Below, in pieces: positions 41,386-54,048 of a DNA stretch of 64,000 nt. Source of the DNA: Nocardioides sp. Kera G14 (GTDB lineage Bacteria; Actinomycetota; Actinomycetes; Propionibacteriales; Nocardioidaceae); the NCBI RefSeq assembly GCF_020715565.1, contig NZ_CP085839.1:496001-560000 (forward strand), in the 5' to 3' direction. Position 1 is the stretch's first letter. Each line of letters opens with the position of its first letter. Below the pieces are notes generated by a model. That model was given only the letters and a program-made list of their open reading frames with translations, did no database searches and was not told the DNA's origin. Both the position numbers and the translations under genes were made by a program.

Positions 41386-42156
41386 GTGACCTCCATGCTC
41401 AGCCCCGACGCGCCCCAGGCCCACGTCGACGCCGCCCGCTCGGCACTCGTCGACGAGACCGGCGTAGGGGACTGGCTCGGCGTCGGCACCGAGGCCGCCG
41501 GTCCCGGCGACGCCACCGTGGTGACCCACTACTTCAAGGCCGAGAAGCCCGGGTACGTCGGCTGGCACTGGGCCGTCACGCTGGCCGTCCTGCCCGAGGG
41601 CGCTCCCACCGTTGATGAGGTCGTCCTGCTGCCCGGCGTGGAGGCCATCACGGCCCCCGCCTGGGTGCCCTACCGGGAGCGGCTCCAGCCCGGTGACCTC
41701 TCTCCCGGCGACCTGCTGCCCGTCTCCGACGAGGACCCGCGGCTGGTGCCGACCTACTCCTTCGGTGACGACCCGCTCGACAGTGACGCGAAGGCCCAGA
41801 TCCGTCAGGTCGCGACGGATCTCGGCCTCGGCCGGGTCCGCACGCTGAGCCCGGAGGGACTCGACCAGGCGGCTGAGCGCTGGTGGCACGGCCCCGCCGG
41901 TCCGGAGGCGCCGATCGCCCAGTCGGCCCCGCACCCGTGCAGCACCTGCGGCTTCCTGCTCCGCCTGTCGGGCTCGCTGGCCCAGACGTTCGGCGTCTGC
42001 GCCAACCGTGACGCCAATGACGACGGCCGTGTCGTCGCGTTCAGCCACGGCTGCGGCGCGCACTCGGAGGTCCGCCTCGCCCGCAAGCACGAGCCGGTCC
42101 CGGTCCCCGAGCCCGTCGTCGACGACCTCACGCCCGAGTTGCTCGAGACCTTCTGA
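41386..42156 (+). CDS. DUF3027 family protein
   Basis: 256 residues, function unknown. Hallmarks: VGWHWAVTLAVLP, WVPYRERLQPGDLSPGDLLP, and a C-terminal Cys motif HPCSTCGFLLRLSGSLAQTF followed by GVCANR and FSHGCGAHSEV, which looks like a zinc-binding site (CxxC...C...C). GTG 41386; ATG 41395 is an alternative. It is followed after 11 bases by a DUF2530 gene, so a two-gene transcript is likely. The trio with the upstream MFS gene seems to be a conserved actinobacterial block. Confidence 0.9.
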   Translation: MTSMLSPDAPQAHVDAARSALVDETGVGDWLGVGTEAAGPGDATVVTHYFKAEKPGYVGWHWAVTLAVLPEGAPTVDEVVLLPGVEAITAPAWVPYRERLQPGDLSPGDLLPVSDEDPRLVPTYSFGDDPLDSDAKAQIRQVATDLGLGRVRTLSPEGLDQAAERWWHGPAGPEAPIAQSAPHPCSTCGFLLRLSGSLAQTFGVCANRDANDDGRVVAFSHGCGAHSEVRLARKHEPVPVPEPVVDDLTPELLETF

Positions 42157-42167
42157 GGCGCGGGGCG

Positions 42168-42377
42168 ATGGAGCAGCACCCCTTCGACGCCGCCCGGATG
42201 TTCCTGGTCGGCACGATCGTCTGGGCCGTCGCCTTCGTCGCCCTCCTCCCCTTCGCGGGCCGCCTCTCGGACGCCGGCCGCGCGTGGTGGATCTGGGCCT
42301 GCCTCGCCGGCGTCGGCGTGGGCCTCCTCGGCTGGGAGGCCGCCCGCTGGGTCCGCGACCGCTCGATTCGGGAATAG
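42168..42377 (+). CDS. DUF2530 small membrane protein
   Basis: 69 residues with two membrane helices (ARMFLVGTIVWAVAFVALLPF and WWIWACLAGVGVGLLGWEAAR) and a basic end (RWVRDRSIRE). Matches the DUF2530 family of actinobacteria; function unknown. Directly behind DUF3027. Confidence 0.85.
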   Translation: MEQHPFDAARMFLVGTIVWAVAFVALLPFAGRLSDAGRAWWIWACLAGVGVGLLGWEAARWVRDRSIRE

Positions 42378-42388
42378 CGCCTCGGGGC

Positions 42389-42405
42389 GTATAGGTTCCC
42401 TATAC
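42389..42405. promoter_or_regulatory. Perfect dyad directly in front of the MFS exporter gene
   Basis: GTATAG-GTTCC-CTATAC, 6-bp arms with a 5-base centre, ending one base before the GTG at 42407. AT-rich arms in this GC-rich DNA make it stand out. It would cover the -10/start region, so binding of a repressor would block the gene. No regulator gene is adjacent. Confidence 0.6.
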
Positions 42406-42406
42406 A

Positions 42407-43672
42407 GTGAGTCCCACGTTCAGAGCCCTCCGCAACCCCAACTACCGGCTGTACCTCGCCGGTAGCGTCGTCTCCAACACCGGCACCTGGATGATGCGGG
42501 TCGCACAGGACTGGCTGGTCCTCAAGCCACTGCACGGCGGCGGTGACGCGGTCGGCATTACGACCGGCCTGCAGTTCCTCCCCGTCCTCCTCCTGACGCC
42601 GTACGCCGGCGTGATCGCCGACCGGTTCGCCAAGCGCGACCTTCTGCAGGTCACGCAGGCCACGATGGGCATCTTCTCCGCGATCGCGGCCGTCGCGGCG
42701 ATCACCGGGCACTCCTCGATCTGGCTGGTCTACCTCTGTGCCTTCGGCCTGGGCATCGGTGCCGCCTTCGACGCTCCCGGCCGGCAGTCGTTCGTCTCGG
42801 AGATGGTCGGTCGCGAGGACCTCACCAATGCCGTGGGCCTCAACTCGGCGAGCTTCAACGTCGCCCGCCTCGTCGGCCCGGCGCTCTCCGGCCTACTCAT
42901 CGCGGCCTGGGGGAGCGGCCAGGAGGCCACCGGCTGGGTCTTCGCGCTCAACGCCGTCTCCTACCTCGCCGTCATCATCCAGCTACGCCGGATGGACGCT
43001 CGCCTCCTGCAGACGCCTATGCGCCGCGTGCTCGGGCCGGGCGCGCTCCTCGAGGGCGTCCGCTACGTCCGCAGCCAGCCGAAGATGCTCTTCGTCCTCG
43101 CGATCGTCTTCTTCGCCGGCACGTTCGGCCTCAACTTCCAGATCACCAGCGCCCTCATGGCCACCTCGGTCTTCCACAAGGGTGCCGGCGAGTTCGGCGT
43201 CCTCGGCTCCGCGCTCGCAGTCGGGTCGCTCACGGGCGCGCTGATGGCGGCGCGACGGGTGAAGATCCGGCTCCGCCTGCTGGCCCTCGCGGCCGCGGCG
43301 TTCGGAGCGGCCGAGATCGTGGCCGGATCGCTGCCGGCGTACGCCCTCTTCGCCCTCTTCTGCCCGGTGATCGGGTTCTGCTCGCTGACCCTGCTCAACA
43401 GCGCCAACTCGACCATGCAGCTCGAGGCCGACCCGGCCATGCGTGGGCGCGTGATGGCCCTCTACATGACGGTCGTGCAGGGCGGGACCCCGCTCGGTGC
43501 GCCCATCATCGGATGGATCGGTGCGGAGTACGGCGCCCGCTGGACGCTCTGGCTCGGCGGCGGCATGACGATCGTGGGTGCGATCCTCGGCATCGCCGTG
43601 TTCGCACGCCTGCGAGCGGGCTCGCTCCGCGGCCTGGTTGGCGTTTTGACCCCCTCACCGGCGCGCCGGTAG
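42407..43672 (+). CDS. MFS exporter, EntS/DHA3-like
   Basis: 421 residues. The opening [20 protein letters not shown] followed by [15 protein letters not shown] and the loop [12 protein letters not shown] are typical of the DHA3 (enterobactin exporter/macrolide efflux) branch. [20 protein letters not shown] and [20 protein letters not shown] are conserved there. It probably exports a drug or siderophore; which is not visible. A dyad precedes the GTG start. The rpsL promoter lies over its last codons and stop. Confidence 0.9.
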   Translation: MSPTFRALRNPNYRLYLAGSVVSNTGTWMMRVAQDWLVLKPLHGGGDAVGITTGLQFLPVLLLTPYAGVIADRFAKRDLLQVTQATMGIFSAIAAVAAITGHSSIWLVYLCAFGLGIGAAFDAPGRQSFVSEMVGREDLTNAVGLNSASFNVARLVGPALSGLLIAAWGSGQEATGWVFALNAVSYLAVIIQLRRMDARLLQTPMRRVLGPGALLEGVRYVRSQPKMLFVLAIVFFAGTFGLNFQITSALMATSVFHKGAGEFGVLGSALAVGSLTGALMAARRVKIRLRLLALAAAAFGAAEIVAGSLPAYALFALFCPVIGFCSLTLLNSANSTMQLEADPAMRGRVMALYMTVVQGGTPLGAPIIGWIGAEYGARWTLWLGGGMTIVGAILGIAVFARLRAGSLRGLVGVLTPSPARR

Positions 43673-43675
43673 CCT
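43646..43675 (+). promoter_or_regulatory. Promoter of the str operon
   Basis: TTGACC (43646-43651), 18 bases, TAGCCT (43670-43675). A good sigma-A-type match about 90 bases before rpsL, giving a leader of about 85 bases. The -35 sits in the last codons of the MFS gene and the -10 overlaps its stop. Confidence 0.65.
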
Positions 43676-43766
43676 TGGTGATCGTGTCTGGAACAGGGCA
43701 GACACTTTTCACCTCCGGGGCACTGCGCAGCGGAGAGATAGTAGAACAAGAAAGGGAACCACCAAG

Positions 43767-44138
43767 GTGCCCACCATTAACCAGCTGGTCCGCAAGGGCC
43801 GCCAGGACAAGGCGTCCAAGACCAAGACGCCTGCCCTGAAGGGGTCTCCGCAGCGCCGTGGCGTCTGCACCCGCGTCTACACCACCACGCCCAAGAAGCC
43901 GAACTCCGCCCTCCGGAAGGTCGCCCGTGTGCGCCTTTCGTCCGGCGTCGAGGTCACCGCTTACATCCCGGGCGTCGGCCACAACCTTCAGGAGCACTCC
44001 ATCGTGCTCGTTCGCGGCGGTCGTGTGAAGGACCTGCCCGGCGTTCGTTACAAGATCATCCGCGGCACGCTCGACACCCAGGGTGTCAAGAACCGCAAGC
44101 AGGCCCGTTCGCGCTACGGCGCGAAGAAGGAGAAGTGA
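43767..44138 (+). CDS. rpsL: 30S ribosomal protein S12
   Basis: 123 residues, decoding-centre protein. It has [20 protein letters not shown], the [18 protein letters not shown] loop with the Lys linked to streptomycin resistance, and [28 protein letters not shown]. First gene of the str operon. GTG start with GGGAACCACC upstream. Confidence 0.98.
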   Translation: MPTINQLVRKGRQDKASKTKTPALKGSPQRRGVCTRVYTTTPKKPNSALRKVARVRLSSGVEVTAYIPGVGHNLQEHSIVLVRGGRVKDLPGVRYKIIRGTLDTQGVKNRKQARSRYGAKKEK

Positions 44139-44139
44139 C

Positions 44140-44610
44140 ATGCCTCGCAAGGGTCCCGCTCCTAAGCGTCCGATCGACGTCGACCCCGTCTACGGGTCGC
44201 AGCTCGTCACCCAGCTCGTCTCCAAGGTCCTGAAGGACGGCAAGAAGCAGGTTGCCCAGCGCATCGTGTACTCCGCCCTCGAGGGTTGCCGCGAGAAGAC
44301 CGGCACCGACCCGGTGCTGACGCTCAAGCGCGCCATGGACAACGTCAAGCCGGCCATCGAGGTCAAGTCCCGCCGTGTCGGTGGCGCGACCTACCAGGTC
44401 CCGATCGAGGTCAAGGGCACGCGTGGCACCACGCTCGCGCTGCGCTGGCTCGTCGGCTACGCCGCCGACCGTCGTGAGAAGACGATGGCCGAGCGCCTCA
44501 TGAACGAGATCCTCGACGCGAGCAACGGCCTCGGTGCCGCTGTGAAGAAGCGCGAGGACACCCACAAGATGGCCGAGTCCAACAAGGCCTTCGCGCACTA
44601 CCGCTGGTGA
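44140..44610 (+). CDS. rpsG: 30S ribosomal protein S7
   Basis: 156 residues, 30S head assembly. [20 protein letters not shown], then [20 protein letters not shown] and the C-terminal [14 protein letters not shown], normal length. One base after rpsL; ATG 44140 preceded by AAGGAGAAG. Confidence 0.98.
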   Translation: MPRKGPAPKRPIDVDPVYGSQLVTQLVSKVLKDGKKQVAQRIVYSALEGCREKTGTDPVLTLKRAMDNVKPAIEVKSRRVGGATYQVPIEVKGTRGTTLALRWLVGYAADRREKTMAERLMNEILDASNGLGAAVKKREDTHKMAESNKAFAHYRW

Positions 44611-44697
44611 TCATTCCTCCTGCCGCCGACCGGCGCGACCCGCTGGTCGGTGGCAGGAGGTCACCAACTCACTCCTACTCCTAAGGAACCCCTGACA

Positions 44698-46821
<2,124 letters not shown>

Positions 46822-46827
46822 TCGTCC

Positions 46828-46849
46828 CCCTGAGGATTTGTCCTCAGGG
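46828..46849 (+). other. Hairpin between fusA and tuf
   Basis: CCCTGAGGA (46828-46836), TTTG loop, TCCTCAGGG (46841-46849). No T-run. It may act as a partial terminator or RNA-processing site that sets the fusA:tuf message ratio. Confidence 0.5.
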
Positions 46850-46910
46850 AGCCTGCGGCAACACCCTTTAGTACGAGTCAAGCAAGTAACCCACACAGGA
46901 GGAGCCCACA

Positions 46911-48104
<1,194 letters not shown>

Positions 48105-48132
48105 TCACTGCGGCGTGAGCCGCTAGCTTCAG

Positions 48133-48163
48133 CGAAGGCCCCCGGGATTCCCGGGGGCCTTCG
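48133..48163 (+). terminator. Strong terminator hairpin after tuf
   Basis: A perfect 14-bp GC-rich stem (48133-48146 and 48150-48163) with an ATT loop. It closes the str operon. Confidence 0.85.
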
Positions 48164-48187
48164 TCATGCAACGACAGAACGGCTCCG

Positions 48188-48979
48188 ATGAACGACGACT
48201 CGCACGACCGCCACGGCAGGCTCGCCCGCTCCCGTAACGCCTCCCCGGACGCGCGTCCGAACGTGCGCCTCTCCGAAGACGGCCGCCCGCTCCGGGAGGT
48301 GCTCTCCTACGCCCGCCGCGGCAGCCGCTTCACCAAGCGCCAGGCCGAGGCGTGGGAGCGTCGTGCGGGCGAATGGGTGAAGGGCGCGGACGCCGTCGAG
48401 GACATCGAGGTGCCGCTCGACATCAACGCCGCGTGGTTCGGCCGCGAAGCACCGCTCTACGTCGAGATCGGCTCCGGTGTGGGGGAGACGACGGCGTCCT
48501 ACGCCGCCGCCCACCCGGACGTGAACGTGCTGGCCTTCGAAGTCTGGCTGCCGGGTGTGGCGGACACCCTGGCGCGGGTCGAGGAGGCCGGCTCCGCCGG
48601 TGAGCCCCTCACGAACGTGCGGCTCTGCACGGTCGACGCCGCCTGGTCGATCACCGAGCTCTTCCGGCCGGGGAGCATCACGGAGCTGTGGACGCTCTTC
48701 CCCGACCCGTGGCACAAGAAGCGCCACCACAAGCGCCGCCTGATCAACCAACCGTTCATCGGCACGGCGGCCTCGCGGCTCGTCGACGGTGGCACGTGGC
48801 GTCTGGCCACGGACTGGGCCGACTACGCCGAGCACATCGCCGAGGCGATGGCGACGGAGCCCACGCTGACGGGCGGAGCGGTCGCCCGTTGGGACGAGCG
48901 ACCGCTCACGAAGTTCGAGCGCCGGGGTCTTGCCGAGGGCCGCGAGATCGCGGACTTCGCCTACACCCGGACCCGCTGA
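48188..48979 (+). CDS. trmB: tRNA (guanine-N7-)-methyltransferase TrmB
   Basis: Makes m7G46 in tRNA with SAM. 263 residues. The SAM-binding motif is YVEIGSGVGETTASYAAAHP, then VLAFEVWLPGVADTLAR, LWTLFPDPWHKKRHHKRRLI (catalytic Asp in FPDPWHKKRH) and LVDGGTWRLATDWADYAEH; the C-terminal RPLTKFERRGLAEGREIADF is also typical. The ~70-residue N-terminal extension is basic and low-conservation, common in actinobacteria. ATG 48188, soon after the tuf terminator, so it needs its own promoter. Confidence 0.96.
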   Translation: MNDDSHDRHGRLARSRNASPDARPNVRLSEDGRPLREVLSYARRGSRFTKRQAEAWERRAGEWVKGADAVEDIEVPLDINAAWFGREAPLYVEIGSGVGETTASYAAAHPDVNVLAFEVWLPGVADTLARVEEAGSAGEPLTNVRLCTVDAAWSITELFRPGSITELWTLFPDPWHKKRHHKRRLINQPFIGTAASRLVDGGTWRLATDWADYAEHIAEAMATEPTLTGGAVARWDERPLTKFERRGLAEGREIADFAYTRTR

Positions 48980-49954
48980 TCAGCAGGGGCCGAGGGAGCT
49001 CGCGCCGCTGCGCGCGAGAAGAGGCGCCGTGTTCAGCGCGCGACGCTTCTTCTTCTTCTTGGTGGTCCGCTTGAGCGTCCAGTAACGGGCCCAGTCCAAC
49101 TGCGTCTGGACGAGCGCGGTGTGCTTCGACGCGTCGGTCGAGGCGAGCAGCGTCTCGCGGAACATGAAGGCGGTGTTCCTGATCGACGCGGGCCGCGGGG
49201 CCCGGCGTACGACCTTGCCGTCGAGGAACCACGTGATCACGGTCGGCTTCAGCTCCACGGCCCACACGTGCCAGGCCGACTGCTTGGAGTTGACCGGGCC
49301 GCTCCAGTGCCGGGAGCTGTTCAGGTCGGCGACCTGCGACCACGGCGTCACGGTGCCGGCGTACGTCGCCCCCGGAGCCGTGACTCCGATGGTGGCCGTG
49401 CGCCGGACGGCCGGGTTGTAGCCCGACATCAGGATCGACGTCGGCGTACACCGAACGGCCGGCGAGCCATAGGGCACGAGCTCGAGGCGGACGTTGTAGT
49501 CGACGGCCGGCACGTTCTCCCACGCGCCGGTCGAGGGGTTCTGCATCTGGATGGTCGAGGAACCCGGGTCCCGCTTCGACAGGCTGCGGAAGCGCACCTC
49601 CCACCGGCCGTTGACCTTGCCGAAGCGCCACGTCGTGAAGAGGTTCCCGGCGTCAGGCCCGGCCATCGTCTTGAGCGTCCCGCTCCCCGCCTTCCCGGAT
49701 GCCCACGTGGTGGCGTGACCGTTGAGGCTCCATGCCGCCGGAGGGTGGACCCCCTTGGCCGACTCGAACTCCATCCGTTTGGCCGCGGGGTACCAGCCGT
49801 AGGTGGAGCCGGCGTGGATGAGCTCGAACTTCGTGCACCCGCTCGCACGCCCGCAGGACCCCTTCTTCGCCGACGCAGGGCCGGCGGTGACGAGGGAGAA
49901 GCAGAGCGCCACGGCCAGCGCGAAGACGGAGGTGCGTCGCATCGTGGGGGTCAT
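48980..49954 (-). CDS. Secreted GH16-fold protein lacking the catalytic motif (paralogue A)
   Basis: 324 residues. Signal peptide 1-29 (cleavage after ASA). It opens with CGRASGCTKFELIHAGSTYG (Cys34, Cys40) and keeps the GH16 beta-sandwich landmarks GRWEVRFRSLSKRD and WHVWAVELKPTVITWFLDGK. Where GH16 enzymes carry ExDxxE it has VRCTPTSILMSG, so hydrolysis is unlikely and binding of a polysaccharide is a better guess. A fourth Cys is the very last residue, giving four Cys shared with its neighbour. A lysine run (KKKKKRR) precedes the end. Confidence 0.82.
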   Translation of the reverse strand: MTPTMRRTSVFALAVALCFSLVTAGPASAKKGSCGRASGCTKFELIHAGSTYGWYPAAKRMEFESAKGVHPPAAWSLNGHATTWASGKAGSGTLKTMAGPDAGNLFTTWRFGKVNGRWEVRFRSLSKRDPGSSTIQMQNPSTGAWENVPAVDYNVRLELVPYGSPAVRCTPTSILMSGYNPAVRRTATIGVTAPGATYAGTVTPWSQVADLNSSRHWSGPVNSKQSAWHVWAVELKPTVITWFLDGKVVRRAPRPASIRNTAFMFRETLLASTDASKHTALVQTQLDWARYWTLKRTTKKKKKRRALNTAPLLARSGASSLGPC

Positions 49955-49970
49955 GGGTGGAAACGTAGCC

Positions 49971-50813
49971 TCAGCAGGCGGTCTTATTCACGTGTTGCGT
50001 GGGTGACGGCGCCGAGCCGAGTGCGCGGCCCTTCTTCTTCATCGACCAGTAGCGGGCCCAGTCGAGCTGGAGGCGGGTCTTCTCCATGGAGGCGCCGTCG
50101 ACGGGGACGAGGCGCGCCTGCATCGTGAAGGCGGTGCCGGACAGCGCCGCCGGACGGTCCTCGAGGGAGACGAGGTGCGCGTCGACGAACCACGCGATGT
50201 GCTTCTTCGTCACCTCGACGCCGAAGACGTGCCACTCGTCGTCGCCGATCTGGCGGCCGAGCTTCTTGGAGTAGGTGAAGGTCGCAGCGGGAAGCGTGTG
50301 CGCCTCCACGTGGTAGGTGTTCTTCCGGGCCGGCGTGTAGTCGAGGAAGGTCACGTCCTGGGCGCCGCAGTGCCGGGCGGCCTTGGTCGCGGGGGTGAGC
50401 GCCAACTGGACGCGGAAGTGCTGGCCGGCGCCGTACGTGCGCGTGCGCATGCGCGACTCCCAGCGGCCCTGGGTGTAGGCGACGTTGGACCAGGTCGAGG
50501 CGACGGGCTTCGCGTGGACGCCCTTGTTGCCCACGATCGTGAGCATGCCGTTCTGCTGGTACTCGCGGCCGGCGCCGCTGAGGTCCCACTGCTTGGGGGC
50601 CTTGCGGCCGCCCTTGAACTCGTAGCGCCACACGAGCGGGTACCAGTTGTAGGAGGCGCCGGCCGACACCAGCTCGAAGGAGGTGCAGCCGCTCGACCGA
50701 CCGCATGCGTAGGCCTGGGCCGGAGCGGGGGAGAGGGGAAGGAGGATTGCAAGGACCGACCCGAGCGCGGCCAGCCGGAGGGCGAAGGATTTCGTCAGAT
50801 TCTGCCGTGGCAT
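49971..50813 (-). CDS. Secreted GH16-fold protein lacking the catalytic motif (paralogue B)
   Basis: 280 residues. Signal peptide 1-34 (cleavage after AQA). It opens with CGRSSGCTSFELVSAGASYN (Cys37, Cys43), contains GRWESRMRTRTYG and WHVFGVEVTKKHIAWFVDAH, and ends TRLQLDWARYWSMKKKGRAL then ...KTAC. This is the same plan as its downstream neighbour, 16 bases away, including the WARYW segment and a terminal Cys. In place of ExDxxE it reads AQDVTFLDY, so again no catalytic Glu pair. Tandem duplicate; same strand, probably one transcript. Confidence 0.82.
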   Translation of the reverse strand: MPRQNLTKSFALRLAALGSVLAILLPLSPAPAQAYACGRSSGCTSFELVSAGASYNWYPLVWRYEFKGGRKAPKQWDLSGAGREYQQNGMLTIVGNKGVHAKPVASTWSNVAYTQGRWESRMRTRTYGAGQHFRVQLALTPATKAARHCGAQDVTFLDYTPARKNTYHVEAHTLPAATFTYSKKLGRQIGDDEWHVFGVEVTKKHIAWFVDAHLVSLEDRPAALSGTAFTMQARLVPVDGASMEKTRLQLDWARYWSMKKKGRALGSAPSPTQHVNKTAC

Positions 50814-50867
50814 CCGAGGACGCTAACCCGGTCGCCGGACGTCGCCCCAATCGTGGAGAATCGCTCG

Positions 50868-52157
50868 GTGACCCTCACCGCCGCCCCCGTCGTACGCCGA
50901 CGGCGACTCCACCGCGCGTGGGTGGTGGCCACGGTGACGATGCTGGCGCTCGTCGCCGCCGCAGGCTTCCGATCCTCGACGGGAGCCCTGCTCGAGCCGC
51001 TCGAGCGCGACTTCGGCTGGTCCCGGGGCGTGACCTCGGGCGCAGTCTCGCTCAACCTCATCGTCTACGGCCTGACCGCGCCGTTCGCCGCGGCACTGAT
51101 GGGGAGGTTCGGAATCCGCCGCGTCGTCCCGCTGGCCCTGGTGCTCACCGCGGCCGGGTCGGGGCTCACCCTCGTGATGACGAGCGCCTGGCAGCTGTGG
51201 GCACTGTGGGGCTTCGCCGTCGGCATCGGGACGGGCGCGCTGGCCCTCGTCTTCGGCGCGATCGTCGCCAACCGGTGGTTCGTCAGCCACCGCGGCCTCG
51301 TCACCGGCGTCTTCTCGGCGGCGAGCTCCACCGGACAGCTGGTCTTCCTGCCGCTGATCGCCCACCTCGTCGACGGGCCGGGCTGGCGGTGGGCCGCAGG
51401 CATCGTCGCCGTCTTCGCCCTCGTGCTGTCGCCCGTGGTCTGGCTCGTGATGCGGGACTCCCCGGGGGACATCGGCGAGACGCCGTACGGCAGCCCGGCC
51501 GACGCCGTGCCCGTCCCGGCCCCACGGACCCCGGGTGCCGCGACCCTGGCCCTGACCACGCTGCGTGAGGTCTCCGGCACGTGGACCTTCTGGGCGCTCT
51601 TCGTGAGCTTCTGGGTCTGCGGCTGGTCGACCAACGGCCTGATCGGCACCCACTTCATCCCGGCCGCGCATGACCACGGCATGGCGGAGACGACCTCGGC
51701 GAGCCTGCTGGCACTGATCGGGATCTTCGACATCGTCGGCACGATCGCCTCGGGCTGGCTCACCGATCGGATCGACCCGCGCCTCCTCCTCTTCATGTAC
51801 TACCTGCTCCGGGGGCTCAGCCTGCTGTGGGTCGACCAACTGCTCGGAGACTCGATCCACCCGAGCCTCTTCCTCTTCGTCCTCTTCTACGGGCTCGACT
51901 GGGTGGCGACCGTGCCACCCACCGTCGCCCTGTGCCGGAGCCATTTCGGGCTGGAGCGGTCCGGCGTCGTCTTCGGCTGGGTCTTCGCGTCGCATATGGT
52001 GGGAGCAGGCGTGGCAGCCAGCTTCGCCGGCTGGACCCGGGAGTCGACGGGCACCTATCTCACGGCGTGGCTCACCGCAGGCATCCTGTGCCTGGCGGCA
52101 GCGGTCGTGTGCCTGATGATCCCGGCCGAGCGCCACCGCCGTCCGGATTTGGTATAG
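50868..52157 (+). CDS. MFS transporter, monocarboxylate/oxalate-like
   Basis: 429 residues, about 12 helices. Wording such as LERDFGWSRGVTSGAVSLNL, GRFGIRRVVPLALVL, VSHRGLVTGVFSAASSTGQL and IFDIVGTIASGWLTDRIDPR resembles the OFA/monocarboxylate branch. The C-terminal half ends RESTGTYLTAWLTAGILCLAA. Substrate unknown. GTG 50868 with GGAGA 7 bases upstream. Divergent from the secreted paralogues; it stands between the str and S10 clusters. Confidence 0.87.
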   Translation: MTLTAAPVVRRRRLHRAWVVATVTMLALVAAAGFRSSTGALLEPLERDFGWSRGVTSGAVSLNLIVYGLTAPFAAALMGRFGIRRVVPLALVLTAAGSGLTLVMTSAWQLWALWGFAVGIGTGALALVFGAIVANRWFVSHRGLVTGVFSAASSTGQLVFLPLIAHLVDGPGWRWAAGIVAVFALVLSPVVWLVMRDSPGDIGETPYGSPADAVPVPAPRTPGAATLALTTLREVSGTWTFWALFVSFWVCGWSTNGLIGTHFIPAAHDHGMAETTSASLLALIGIFDIVGTIASGWLTDRIDPRLLLFMYYLLRGLSLLWVDQLLGDSIHPSLFLFVLFYGLDWVATVPPTVALCRSHFGLERSGVVFGWVFASHMVGAGVAASFAGWTRESTGTYLTAWLTAGILCLAAAVVCLMIPAERHRRPDLV

Positions 52158-52448
52158 CTCCGCGGCGAGTGGCAAGATTCTCGAGTTGCTCCGGCTGGGT
52201 TGCCGGGGTGCGGCTACATCTTGATTACTGAATCGCGTCTCCTGGATCTCTGGTCCAGTCGTGTGTCGGTGGTCAGGCTGTGTCCGCACCGATACGGAGA
52301 CCCGATTCCCACCTGGCAGTCCCCTGGCAGGTGTTAACCCAAAAACCCCGAGCAGTGTGGCCCTTACGAGGGGCGCGATCGCGTGGAAACAGCGCGACAC
52401 GCCCGACCGCGGGGGTCGGACTGTTGAAGAGAAGGACGAGAGAGACAG
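52158..52448 (+). promoter_or_regulatory. S10 operon leader region
   Basis: 291 bases without a gene. The 10-base stem CACCTGGCAG/CTGGCAGGTG (52310-52333, one G-G mismatch, TCCC loop) is the only clear hairpin. It could be an L4-type autoregulatory site by analogy with other S10 leaders, but nothing here proves it. I did not find a convincing -35/-10 pair. Confidence 0.45.
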
Positions 52449-52757
52449 ATGGCGGGACAGAAGATCCGCATCAGGCTCAAGGCCTATGACCACGAGGTGA
52501 TCGACACCTCGGCGCGCAAGATCGTGGACACCGTCACCCGTACGGGTGCCAAGGTGGCTGGCCCGGTGCCGCTTCCGACGGAGAAGAACGTCTACTGCGT
52601 CATTCGCTCGCCCCACAAGTACAAGGACTCTCGCGAGCACTTCGAGATGCGCACCCACAAGCGCCTCATCGACATCATCGACCCCACGCCGAAGACCGTC
52701 GACTCGCTCATGCGTCTCGACCTGCCTGCCGGCGTCGACATCGAGATCAAGCTCTGA
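52449..52757 (+). CDS. rpsJ: 30S ribosomal protein S10
   Basis: 102 residues. [20 protein letters not shown], then [20 protein letters not shown] and [20 protein letters not shown]; normal length. First gene of the S10 operon, with AGAGAGACAG upstream. In many bacteria this protein also serves antitermination as NusE. Confidence 0.98.
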   Translation: MAGQKIRIRLKAYDHEVIDTSARKIVDTVTRTGAKVAGPVPLPTEKNVYCVIRSPHKYKDSREHFEMRTHKRLIDIIDPTPKTVDSLMRLDLPAGVDIEIKL

Positions 52758-52771
52758 GGGAGACGATTGAG

Positions 52772-53428
52772 ATGACTTTCGAGCGTAATGTGAAGGGTCT
52801 TCTGGGCACCAAGCTCGGCATGACCCAGGTCTGGGATGAGAACAACAAGGTCATCCCCGTGACCGTCGTCGCCGCCGCGACCAACGTCGTCACGCAGATC
52901 CGCCAGCCCGAGGTGGACGGCTACAACGCCATCCAGGTCGGTTTCGGCGAGATCGCGAGCCGCAAGGTCACGAAGCCGGAGGCCGGTCAGTTCACCAAGG
53001 CGGGCACCACGCCGCGTCGCCACCTGGTCGAGATCCGCACGGCCGACGCCGCGTCCTACACCGTGGGCCAGGAGCTCGCGGTCGACACCTTCGTCGCGGG
53101 TGACGTCATCGACGTCACCGGTACGTCGAAGGGTAAGGGCTTCGCCGGCACGATGAAGCGCCACGGCTTCGCCGGTGTCTCGGCGTCCCACGGTGCTCAC
53201 CGCAACCACCGCAAGCCGGGTTCCATCGGCGCGTGCGCCACCCCCGGTCGCGTGTTCAAGGGCGTCCGCATGGCGGGTCACATGGGTACTGACACGGTCA
53301 CCACCCAGAACCTCACCGTGCACGCCGTCGACGCGGAGAAGGGCCTGATCCTGGTCAAGGGCGCCGTTCCCGGCCCCAAGAACAGCCTCCTGGTCCTCCG
53401 CTCCGCCGCGAAGAAGACGGAGAAGTGA
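52772..53428 (+). CDS. rplC: 50S ribosomal protein L3
   Basis: 218 residues. [20 protein letters not shown] at the start and [20 protein letters not shown], the central extension that reaches the peptidyl-transferase centre. 14 bases after rpsJ with GGGAGACG upstream. Confidence 0.98.
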   Translation: MTFERNVKGLLGTKLGMTQVWDENNKVIPVTVVAAATNVVTQIRQPEVDGYNAIQVGFGEIASRKVTKPEAGQFTKAGTTPRRHLVEIRTADAASYTVGQELAVDTFVAGDVIDVTGTSKGKGFAGTMKRHGFAGVSASHGAHRNHRKPGSIGACATPGRVFKGVRMAGHMGTDTVTTQNLTVHAVDAEKGLILVKGAVPGPKNSLLVLRSAAKKTEK

Positions 53429-53430
53429 CC

Positions 53431-54048
53431 ATGGCACTGACCACTGTGAAGGTCGAGCTTCCGGCCGAGATCTTCGACGTTGCCGTCAACGTCCCGCTGA
53501 TCCACCAGGTCGTCGTCGCCCAGCAGGCTGCCGCTCGTCAGGGCACGCACGCCACCAAGACCCGCGCCGACGTGCGCGGTGGTGGCCGCAAGCCCTACAA
53601 GCAGAAGGGCACCGGTCGCGCCCGTCAGGGCTCGACCCGCGCGCCGCAGTTCGCCGGTGGTGGCATCGTCCACGGCCCGCAGCCGCGTGACTACAGCCAG
53701 CGCACCCCCAAGAAGATGATCGCTGCTGCGCTCCTCGGTTCCCTCTCGGACCGCGCGCAGAACGGCCGCATCCACGTCGTCGAGGGCTTCGGCCTCGGCG
53801 AGAAGCCGTCGACGAAGGCCGCCCTCGCGGGCCTGCGTCAGCTCACCGAGCGCGCGAAGTACCTCGTCGTGCTCGACCGTGAGGACGACACCACGTGGCT
53901 GTCCCTGCGCAACGCGCCGGAGGTCCACCTCATCAACGTCGACCAGCTCAACGCGTACGACGTGCTGGCCGCCGACGACGTGGTCTTCACCAAGAGCGCT
54001 TTCGACGCCTTCGTCTCCTCGAAGACCGCCAAGGAGGACTCCAAGTGA
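53431..54048 (+). CDS. rplD: 50S ribosomal protein L4
   Basis: 205 residues. [20 protein letters not shown] is the extended loop that lines the exit tunnel and binds macrolides. In other bacteria L4 represses its own operon. Two bases after rplC. Confidence 0.98.
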   Translation: MALTTVKVELPAEIFDVAVNVPLIHQVVVAQQAAARQGTHATKTRADVRGGGRKPYKQKGTGRARQGSTRAPQFAGGGIVHGPQPRDYSQRTPKKMIAAALLGSLSDRAQNGRIHVVEGFGLGEKPSTKAALAGLRQLTERAKYLVVLDREDDTTWLSLRNAPEVHLINVDQLNAYDVLAADDVVFTKSAFDAFVSSKTAKEDSK

